Shown here: in pieces, positions 1 through 5,739 of the stretch | Numbering within the stretch: position 1 is the stretch's first letter | Layout of the letters: every line of letters begins with the position of its first letter | From: Verrucomicrobiales bacterium | GTDB lineage: Bacteria; Verrucomicrobiota; Verrucomicrobiia; Limisphaerales; UBA1100 | Length of the DNA stretch: 5,739 bases | Direction: 5' to 3' | NCBI GenBank assembly: GCA_002724615.1 | Contig: PBPF01000012.1 | Location: forward strand, 18,788-24,526 | Position numbers and translations under genes: made by a program | The notes under the pieces: generated by a model | Databases searched by the model: none | Seen by the model: the letters and a program-made list of their open reading frames with translations, nothing else | Told to the model about the DNA's origin: nothing

Positions 1-254
1 GGGCCGTTATTCAGCGGGTTGATACGCACCCCCGCCAAGCCAAGGTACGGACGTGAGAGATCTTCAATGCGCTGGAACCGCACGCCTTGCACCAGCACCA
101 TATACCGGCCATCGGGGCTAAGTGAAACACGCGGAACCGGCTTAGCCTCAAAGAACGGCTGCAACGACTTGGGAGCCGGCTGGTAACTGGGCTCTTGGGC
201 AAGCGCCAATCCGACTGCAAAGAACCCACAAAGAATCTTGATGCTTTTTTTCAT
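1..254 (-). CDS. Exported S9-family (prolyl oligopeptidase-like) peptidase, N-terminal fragment
   Basis: The minus strand is open from an ATG at 254 to the window edge, giving the first 84 residues. Residues 1-19 are a classic Sec signal peptide: a basic start (MKKSIK), a hydrophobic core and an A-L-A cleavage site before Q20, so the product is exported. The mature part carries VSLSPDGRYMVLV (43-55), typical of a beta-propeller blade, then DLSRPYLGLAGVRINPLNNG (65-84). From memory, the 'LAG-x-RINP-x-x-N' stretch near the N-terminus is a feature of large bacterial S9 peptidases of roughly 800 residues. These have an N-terminal beta-propeller and a C-terminal alpha/beta hydrolase domain, and cleave peptides after proline or related residues. 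The Ser-Asp-His triad would lie outside the window, so catalytic competence cannot be judged. No Shine-Dalgarno precedes the ATG; the signal peptide decides the start. The gene diverges from the serine hydrolase at 349. Family assignment is likely but rests on a short fragment. Confidence 0.75.
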   Translation of the reverse strand, partial: MKKSIKILCGFFAVGLALAQEPSYQPAPKSLQPFFEAKPVPRVSLSPDGRYMVLVQGVRFQRIEDLSRPYLGLAGVRINPLNNG

Positions 255-348
255 CCGCGGAACCCGCCAGCGTTGTCGCAGAAAAATCGCCGTTCCGCAA
301 GGCGAAGAAATCGGTTGAGCCGCCCCACGCGCAAGCCTATCGTCACCC
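255..348. other. Divergent intergenic region between two envelope hydrolase genes
   Basis: These 94 bases separate the start codons of the leftward S9 peptidase and the rightward serine hydrolase, so they should carry promoters for both. A candidate for the rightward gene is listed separately (315-343). For the leftward gene I found no convincing pair of -35 and -10 hexamers. Confidence 0.6.
315..343 (+). promoter_or_regulatory. Candidate sigma70-type promoter of the serine hydrolase
   Basis: TTGAGC (315-320; 4 of 6 to TTGACA) and TATCGT (338-343; 4 of 6 to TATAAT) are separated by exactly 17 bases. The -10 element ends five bases before the ATG at 349, so initiation at the usual distance would fall on or beside the start codon and give a leaderless mRNA. 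This agrees with the absence of a Shine-Dalgarno there. The hexamers are only moderate matches, so this is an inference. Confidence 0.35.
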
Positions 349-1527
349 ATGCGTTGCCTCCTGCTCCTCGCGTACTGCCTGCTGGCCGGCTGTCTTCGAT
401 GGCCAGACTCACCCCCTCCCCTTCCCACGCAAGCAGCCACTTATGACTCTAACAAATTGCGCGCGATTGAAACCGCTATCCGCGATGCGCGCACGGGGGG
501 GGAGCTGCCCGGCGCAGTCTTATGGATTGAGCACAACGGCACCTCTTTCATCCGCGCCTACGGCAAGATGAGCGAACAACCCACGCAAGCCAATGCGCAG
601 CGTAACACCATCTACGACGTGGCCTCACTCACAAAGGCTTTCGCCACCACCCCCGCCGTGCTGCGGCTCTGGGAACAGGGCAAGCTCGCCCTCGACGATC
701 CCGTGCTCAAATACATCCCTGACTTCGCCGGCGATGGCCGCGACGCCATCACCATCCGCCAGTTGTTAACGCACACCAGCGGTTTGCGCCCCGATATTTC
801 CCTCGCGGGCTGGAACGGCCACGCCGAGTGCATCGCCAAGTGCTGCGCCGAGACCCCGCGCCATCCACCGGGTACAGTCTTCGTTTACAGCGACATCAAC
901 TTCCAGTTGCTCGATGAAATCGTCCGGCGTGTAAGCGGCCAACGACTGGATGCGTTTTGCGAGAAGGAAATCTTCGGCCCGTTAAAAATGACCGATACCG
1001 GCTACAACCCGCCCATTGGCAAGCGCAACCGCGTCGCCCCGACTACCCACGAGAATGGCCACTGGCTGCGCGGTATCGTGCATGACCCACGCGCGCGTAA
1101 GACCGCAGGCGTAGCCGGTCATGCCGGTCTGTTCACCACCGCGCCTGACCTTGCCCGGTTCTGCCGAATGCTGCTCAACACCGGCAAGCTGGACAACCGG
1201 CAAGTTTTTAAACCGGAAACTATCGCCGAGTGGACACGCATCCAGTCGCCGGGAATGAAGGATGCCAAGGGGCGCACCGCACGCCGCGCACTTGGTTGGG
1301 ATGTCGACACCGTCTACAGCAGCCCGCGTGGCAGTCGTTTTCCCGTTGGATCATTCGGGCACACCGGCTTCACTGGTCCGTCGGCATGGATCGACCCTAG
1401 TTCGCGTACTTTCGTAATTTTCCTATGCAACCGGCTGCATCCAGACGGCAGCGGTAGCGTCGTGCCCTTGCGGCGAACCATCGGCACTCTCGCTGCCGAA
1501 TCGCTCAAAGGTCATCGTTTTCCCTGA
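349..1527 (+). CDS. Lipoprotein serine hydrolase, beta-lactamase/class C PBP fold
   Basis: A complete 392-residue protein of the serine beta-lactamase-like family (Pfam Beta-lactamase, PF00144), which includes class C beta-lactamases, DD-peptidases and esterases. The N-terminus is a lipoprotein signal: hydrophobic residues 4-13 and lipobox L12-A-G-C15, followed by a Pro-rich linker (21-27), so the enzyme is predicted to be lipid-anchored outside the inner membrane. All three active-site motifs are present: S93-L-T-K96 (nucleophile and general base), Y180-S-D (the Tyr motif) and H338-T-G340 (equivalent to KTG). Supporting family blocks are WEQGKLALDDPV (108-119), ITIRQLLTHTSG (134-145) and GVAGHAGLFTTAPDLARF (254-271). 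The HTG form and the overall pattern resemble PBP4B/EstB-type hydrolases more than true beta-lactamases, so substrate could be peptidoglycan peptides or an ester; resistance should not be assumed. The ATG at 349 is chosen because it gives the intact lipoprotein signal. A G8 run lies in codons 49-52. The 3' end overlaps the convergent membrane-protein gene. Confidence 0.93.
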   Translation: MRCLLLLAYCLLAGCLRWPDSPPPLPTQAATYDSNKLRAIETAIRDARTGGELPGAVLWIEHNGTSFIRAYGKMSEQPTQANAQRNTIYDVASLTKAFATTPAVLRLWEQGKLALDDPVLKYIPDFAGDGRDAITIRQLLTHTSGLRPDISLAGWNGHAECIAKCCAETPRHPPGTVFVYSDINFQLLDEIVRRVSGQRLDAFCEKEIFGPLKMTDTGYNPPIGKRNRVAPTTHENGHWLRGIVHDPRARKTAGVAGHAGLFTTAPDLARFCRMLLNTGKLDNRQVFKPETIAEWTRIQSPGMKDAKGRTARRALGWDVDTVYSSPRGSRFPVGSFGHTGFTGPSAWIDPSSRTFVIFLCNRLHPDGSGSVVPLRRTIGTLAAESLKGHRFP

Positions 1528-2137
1528 CGGGCCGACCGCGTGTGAAGTACACGTACAGAATGAACACCAGCGGCGCCATCGCCAGCGCCATCAAGATCCA
1601 GTGGATGACCTGTCGTGAAATCGGCGCCTTGGCGGGTATCCGCTCGCCAGTAAACTTGTTTGAGGGCGACAACCGCAACGGACCCGTTTGAATCCATGCG
1701 CGTTCCTGACGGTTCACCAACAGCGCTCGCGACGACAGTTCGACCTCGTGCCAATTCGTTTTCCCATTCTCCATGCTGGCAAATAACTCCAACGTCACCA
1801 CCCCCGGCAGTGCCATTAAGTCGCCGTAAACCCACCGCCCGAATGGCACCGGCGCACCGTTGGTCTCCGGCTTGTCAAACCGCTTGATCGACGGCTTAAA
1901 TCCATCCGGCGCCGATTCCCCCGGGAACTCCAACACGAGATTCGAGACGCTGCGGCCCGCCTGCCCGATTTTCAACGCCGGCTCGCCCGCCCGGTTGGTT
2001 GTAAACTCCACCTCCCACGCTCCTCCGCGATGATAACGCGCTGCGTCATCCAGCATAAACAACAGCGCGTACCCGCCCAGCGCCACACCGAACATCGCCG
2101 CAGCAAATTTAACAAAACGTGAACGATCCGAACTCAC
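1505..2137 (-). CDS. Hypothetical bitopic membrane protein with an extracytoplasmic domain
   Basis: I do not recognise the family. With the preferred GTG start at 2137 the protein has 210 residues: a short basic N-terminus, a transmembrane segment at about 10-29 (KFAAAMFGVALGGYALLFML), a polar domain of roughly 145 residues, a second segment at about 178-198 (IHWILMALAMAPLVFILYVYF) and a charged tail (RGRPVRENDDL). Both ends are predicted cytoplasmic and the middle periplasmic. The middle domain begins with WEVEFTTNRAGEPALKIGQ and looks beta-rich, without recognisable catalytic motifs or cysteine pairs. The reading frame is open upstream to a TTG at 2173. I prefer GTG because GAGGG lies eight to nine bases before it and the TTG has no Shine-Dalgarno. 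The gene starts 42 bases after the polymerase stop codon on the same strand, so the two probably share a transcript. Its last 23 bases overlap the convergent serine hydrolase. Function unknown. Confidence 0.8.
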   Translation of the reverse strand: MSSDRSRFVKFAAAMFGVALGGYALLFMLDDAARYHRGGAWEVEFTTNRAGEPALKIGQAGRSVSNLVLEFPGESAPDGFKPSIKRFDKPETNGAPVPFGRWVYGDLMALPGVVTLELFASMENGKTNWHEVELSSRALLVNRQERAWIQTGPLRLSPSNKFTGERIPAKAPISRQVIHWILMALAMAPLVFILYVYFTRGRPVRENDDL

Positions 2138-2144
2138 GCCCCCA

Positions 2145-2170
2145 CCCTCAACCCTCAGGCCGCCCTCCTT
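2145..2170 (-). promoter_or_regulatory. Two Shine-Dalgarno-like sequences before the membrane-protein gene
   Basis: On the minus strand AAGGAGG (2170-2164), a perfect complement to the 16S rRNA 3' end, lies 26 bases before the GTG start at 2137. A second purine run, GAGGG (2149-2145), sits at a normal distance from that GTG. The stronger site is five bases before an in-frame CTG (2158-2156). The arrangement leaves the start somewhat open but argues against the upstream TTG at 2173, which lies before both sites. Confidence 0.5.
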
Positions 2171-2179
2171 CAATCAAAA

Positions 2180-3523
2180 TCACCCGTGATGGTGTGCCGC
2201 CACCTGTGCCAGTTTCCGCTCCCAGTCCGCCTTGCGCGACAGTGGGTCGCGGTCCGTTCCCCACAGGTTCTTCGCCATCTCGCGCGCGGGCGCAAAGGGA
2301 CACTTCGATTTCGGGCTTTCATGCGCCGCGTCCAGCCGCCGCAGCGCCAGTTGCGCGCCGGTCATCACCGTGCCTGTGCCAAACTTTCCCTCCAGCCGCT
2401 CCATCGCCTCGTCCACCGCGCCCCATCGTTCCTCATCCGTGCCGCCCCATAGTGTCGGCTGCGTGTCCAGTGGCTTCAGATTCCACAAGCACAGGCGAAT
2501 CTGGCGCACCGGCTTCCACGCCCCCGCCATCGCCTCGTCGAACAGCCCCTCCAGTGCCGTGTTGAAGATTGAGTTGCGGCACTGCGCGTGATCGAACCGG
2601 TGCCGCGCGCCTGTCTCCGTAAAATCCGTGAACCGGATTCCCAGTCCCACCTCACGTGCCTGCAGCCGTTCACGTCGCAACTGCCCCACCATCCGCGCCA
2701 ACTCACTGCACGCAAACACCAGTGCCGCCCCATAATCCGGCTCGTCGTGTGGCAGCGTTGTGTTGCTGGAAATCGTCGTGCGCGCCTTCACCTCCAACAC
2801 CACCGGCTCCGTCCAACGCCCATTGGCAAACAGCCACAACTGCTGCCCCCAGATGCCAAACCTCTGCTTTAAAACCGCCGATGGCAACCGCGCCACATCG
2901 CCAAACGTCCGCGCCCCCAGCGCCGCCAGTGCGCGCTCCCGCCGCTTGCCCACCCCACACAACTCCGACAATGGTCGATCCTTTAGAAACTCCGCCTCAC
3001 CCTCCGGCGGCACCTCCAGAAACCCCGGCTTGGCCGCGCTTGTCGCCAGCTTTGCCATCCACGGCGAATTGCCCAGCCCCGCCGACACCGGCAACCCCAC
3101 CTCCCGGCGGATGCGCTCCCGGAGTCCGTTCACATACTCCGTCGCCGACGTGTGTCGCCACACATGCCGATCCATCGTAGTTAAATCTAGAAACCCCTCG
3201 TCGATCGACATCGGCGCCATCGTCGGCGCGTACTCCTCCAGAATACGAAACATCGCCTGCGACAACCGCCGATACTCATCATACTGCGGCCGCGCCAAAA
3301 CCCCATGCGGACACGCCCGCTGCGCCTCGAAACACGCCATCCCCGTCGCGATCCCAAACCGCTTTGCCTCCCGGTTCGCCGCAATCACAATGCCGTTGCC
3401 ATTGCGACCGCCACCCACCCACACCGGCCGGCCCGACAGCGACGCATCCAGCGCCACCTCGCAACTCGCGAAAAAAGTGTCGCCGTCCACATGCAGCACA
3501 CGTGCGGAACTCCTCGAATACAT
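2180..3523 (-). CDS. dinB: Y-family (DinB/Pol IV-like) translesion DNA polymerase
   Basis: A 447-residue error-prone polymerase that inserts nucleotides opposite damaged template bases. From the ATG at 3523 the order is: palm motif VLHVDGDTFFASCE (9-22) with metal ligand D13 and steric-gate F18; nucleotide-binding fingers block IVIAANREAKRFGIATGMACFEA (45-67); catalytic motif MSIDEGFLDLT (105-115) with D108 and E109; an SAGL block and AKLAT (147-161); a thumb helix-hairpin-helix LCGVGKRRERALAALG (189-204); and a little-finger domain beginning near KARTTISSNTTLP (246-258). QLALRRL (391-397) may be a beta-clamp-binding peptide. A tail of about 50 residues follows, rich in W, R and K, ending AHHHG. 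All catalytic acids are present. The frame is open to an ATG at 3604, but those 27 extra residues resemble no family N-terminus. The ATG at 3523 starts close to the conserved motif and has GAGGA ten bases upstream. It lies first in an apparent operon with the membrane protein. Y-family membership is firm; the Pol IV label is approximate. Confidence 0.94.
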   Translation of the reverse strand: MYSRSSARVLHVDGDTFFASCEVALDASLSGRPVWVGGGRNGNGIVIAANREAKRFGIATGMACFEAQRACPHGVLARPQYDEYRRLSQAMFRILEEYAPTMAPMSIDEGFLDLTTMDRHVWRHTSATEYVNGLRERIRREVGLPVSAGLGNSPWMAKLATSAAKPGFLEVPPEGEAEFLKDRPLSELCGVGKRRERALAALGARTFGDVARLPSAVLKQRFGIWGQQLWLFANGRWTEPVVLEVKARTTISSNTTLPHDEPDYGAALVFACSELARMVGQLRRERLQAREVGLGIRFTDFTETGARHRFDHAQCRNSIFNTALEGLFDEAMAGAWKPVRQIRLCLWNLKPLDTQPTLWGGTDEERWGAVDEAMERLEGKFGTGTVMTGAQLALRRLDAAHESPKSKCPFAPAREMAKNLWGTDRDPLSRKADWERKLAQVAAHHHG

Positions 3524-3538
3524 CCCGGGAACATCCTC

Positions 3539-3567
3539 AGCTAAAGCGCATTCCTGCGCTCTGTCAA
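3539..3567 (-). promoter_or_regulatory. Candidate polymerase promoter with an internal palindrome
   Basis: On the minus strand a perfect TTGACA -35 hexamer (3567-3562) is followed after 16-17 bases by a weak -10 candidate, TTTAGC or TTAGCT (about 3545-3539). The spacer is almost filled by a perfect inverted repeat, AGCGCA-TTCC-TGCGCT (3545-3560). Placement between -35 and -10 is typical of a repressor operator, and translesion polymerase genes are often under SOS control. The repeat is not the E. coli or B. subtilis LexA box, so the regulator is unknown. The poor -10 keeps confidence low. Confidence 0.35.
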
Positions 3568-3940
3568 ATATGGGTTGCCCTATGAGGCAGAGGGTGTCCC
3601 ACAATGTAGCGTAGGTTTCCCAACCTGCACTTTTGCGTTATCCTCCCTGCATGGCATCCATCTCCAGCTGGCCGTCGGTTTATGCCTATCAAGCCGCGAC
3701 ATATCGCACCATCCGTTGGCCCGGCCAAACGAAGGGACAAACTTTGCCATCCTCGGCCGATGACCGCGTCGGCTGGTCTTCCGTCCCCAGCGTTCTACGT
3801 CTCAATACGCAGCCGAATTCCATTTCCGCCAACCTCGTCACACGACCGTGGAAAGATCTCGGCCATCCCGCTCGCCGCTATATTCAGTTTGACCAATACA
3901 TGGGCGTTGCCCCATTTGCCCAAAACCTCAACGCGCTGGC
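3568..3940. other. Gap without a recognised gene between polymerase and enolase
   Basis: About 370 bases lie between the two promoters. Several frames are open on the plus strand, the longest (3633-3944, with an alternative ATG at 3651) encoding about 100 residues with many Trp and Tyr that I do not recognise. By my hand count from 3651, G+C is about 63% at third codon positions and about 54% at second positions. A real gene at this base composition should show a wider split, so I do not call it. There is no Shine-Dalgarno at either ATG. A small stem-loop (GTAGGTT-TCCC-AACCTGC, 3611-3628, one G-T wobble) is followed by ACTTTT. A small RNA or decayed gene cannot be excluded. Confidence 0.5.
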
Positions 3941-5255
<1,315 letters not shown>

Positions 5256-5261
5256 CCACTG

Positions 5262-5283
5262 CAGGCCAACTTGAGATTGGCTG
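5262..5283 (+). repeat. Imperfect stem-loop after eno
   Basis: CAG(G)CCAA (5262-5269) pairs with TTGGCTG (5277-5283) as a seven-base-pair stem with one bulged G and a seven-base loop, starting seven bases after the enolase stop codon. The position suits transcript termination or 3'-end protection, but no T-run follows, so it is not a standard intrinsic terminator. Confidence 0.35.
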
Positions 5284-5298
5284 CTAGAAAAGTTAAGT
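5271..5298 (+). promoter_or_regulatory. Weak candidate promoter of the downstream lipoprotein gene
   Basis: TTGAGA (5271-5276; 5 of 6 to the -35 consensus) lies 16 bases before TTAAGT (5293-5298; 3 of 6 to the -10 consensus), which ends seven bases before the ATG at 5306. The -35 falls largely in the loop of the post-eno stem-loop. The weak -10 means the gene could instead be read through from eno. Confidence 0.25.
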
Positions 5299-5305
5299 TG
5301 CCGGC

Positions 5306-5739
5306 ATGAAACCGCTGTTGGCCATTGTGGGATGTGTCCTCGTGGGATGTGCCGGACCAAAGCCGGAACGAATCGTGTTGACCGACTCCTCCATTCGTTC
5401 CGCACAAGCGGAAGCTACCGGTCCCACCATCAATCTTCAGACCAATTCGGATAAGCCGCCAACCAATCCCCTCAGTTCGCTGATGTATTTCATCCGCCTG
5501 ACCTCCAACGAGCCCGTGGAATTAACCCAAAGCGAAGGCAACACCCAGCAGGCACAGCTAACCAAGATAGATCGGCAATTAGGTGGCCGGAAGTTTACGG
5601 TAACGTGCCAGTTTGAATTCATCGGCGAAGGTTCGCAGATGAACCGATTCGACCACTCTGCCACCATCCAAAAACGGGCATCGCAACTGGCCGAGGGCAA
5701 GGTCTTGCAACGGCGGCTTGCTTATATCGGCATTACCGG
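5306..5739 (+). CDS. Hypothetical lipoprotein, N-terminal part
   Basis: The frame is open from an ATG at 5306 to the window edge, giving 144 residues with no stop codon. The N-terminus is a lipoprotein signal, MKPLLAIVGCVLVGC, with lipobox L12-V-G-C15. The residues after Cys are Ala-Gly rather than Asp, so in a Gram-negative envelope the default would be outer-membrane sorting. The mature protein starts with a polar linker rich in Pro, Thr, Ser and Asn (about 16-54). A more ordered region follows from about 56 (LSSLMYFIRLTSNEPVELTQ), with alternating strand-like segments such as KFTVTCQFEFIGEG, then a Gln- and Arg-rich part. I recognise no family or catalytic motif. No Shine-Dalgarno precedes the ATG; the signal peptide decides the start. 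It lies 50 bases after eno on the same strand, but nothing in the protein suggests a glycolytic role. Lipoprotein nature is well supported; function is unknown and the C-terminus is missing. Confidence 0.78.
   Translation, partial: MKPLLAIVGCVLVGCAGPKPERIVLTDSSIRSAQAEATGPTINLQTNSDKPPTNPLSSLMYFIRLTSNEPVELTQSEGNTQQAQLTKIDRQLGGRKFTVTCQFEFIGEGSQMNRFDHSATIQKRASQLAEGKVLQRRLAYIGIT

Noticed and set aside
11..229. 72-residue open frame on the minus strand at the left edge
   Set aside because: It is a different frame of the same strand as the S9 peptidase, whose frame has a signal peptide and a recognisable motif; this one has neither.
349..1527. Antibiotic-resistance class C beta-lactamase
   Set aside because: The third motif is HTG and the overall pattern and lipid anchor match PBP4B/EstB-type hydrolases; the fold alone does not show beta-lactam hydrolysis.
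1512..1835. 107-residue minus-strand frame inside the membrane-protein gene
   Set aside because: It lies wholly within the longer frame with two clear transmembrane segments; its own translation has no coherent features.
3524..3604. 27-residue upstream extension of the polymerase from an ATG at 3604
   Set aside because: The extra residues do not resemble a Y-family N-terminus, the region contains the candidate promoter and palindrome, and the ATG at 3523 has a better-placed Shine-Dalgarno.
2760..3614. 284-residue open frame on the plus strand opposite the polymerase gene
   Set aside because: It is antisense to a certain Y-family polymerase; the translation is low-complexity Ser/Arg/Pro-rich with no domain, as expected for a shadow of a G+C-rich gene.
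3611..3628. Stem-loop followed by T4 as an intrinsic terminator
   Set aside because: No plus-strand gene ends upstream of it, the stem includes a wobble, and the T-run is short and separated from the stem.

Overview
The window is an ordinary, gene-dense stretch of a bacterial chromosome of moderately high G+C. It holds six protein-coding genes, two of them cut by the window edges, and I see no RNA gene, mobile element, CRISPR array or attachment site. The protein set fits a Gram-negative, lipoprotein-rich bacterium. Enolase sequence features, the S9 peptidase N-terminus and the scarcity of Shine-Dalgarno sequences suggest Verrucomicrobiota or a neighbouring PVC lineage. This is an impression from remembered families, not a measured placement.

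Layout: (a) 1-254, minus strand: the first 84 residues of an exported S9 (prolyl oligopeptidase-like) peptidase. (b) 255-348: a divergent intergenic region with a candidate promoter for the next gene. (c) 349-1527, plus strand: a lipoprotein serine hydrolase of the beta-lactamase/penicillin-binding-protein fold. (d) 1505-2137, minus strand: an unrecognised two-helix membrane protein whose 3' end overlaps the hydrolase by 23 bases. (e) 2180-3523, minus strand: a Y-family (DinB/Pol IV-like) translesion DNA polymerase, apparently in an operon with (d). (f) 3524-3983: a 460-base gap with a palindrome-containing candidate promoter for the polymerase, a region with no recognised gene, and a good sigma70-type promoter for enolase. 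(g) 3984-5255, plus strand: complete enolase (eno). (h) 5306-5739, plus strand: the N-terminal part of an unrecognised lipoprotein.

The genes form no single pathway. The peptidase and serine hydrolase are a divergent pair of envelope hydrolases; the polymerase and membrane protein are a likely transcription unit; enolase appears to be transcribed alone from its own promoter. I do not see a clearly new system. The points most worth a second look are the perfect inverted repeat between the -35 and -10 elements of the polymerase promoter, the polymerase-membrane protein pairing, the strong but misplaced Shine-Dalgarno before the membrane protein, the C7 tract at the predicted enolase transcription start, and the G8 tract near the start of the serine hydrolase.
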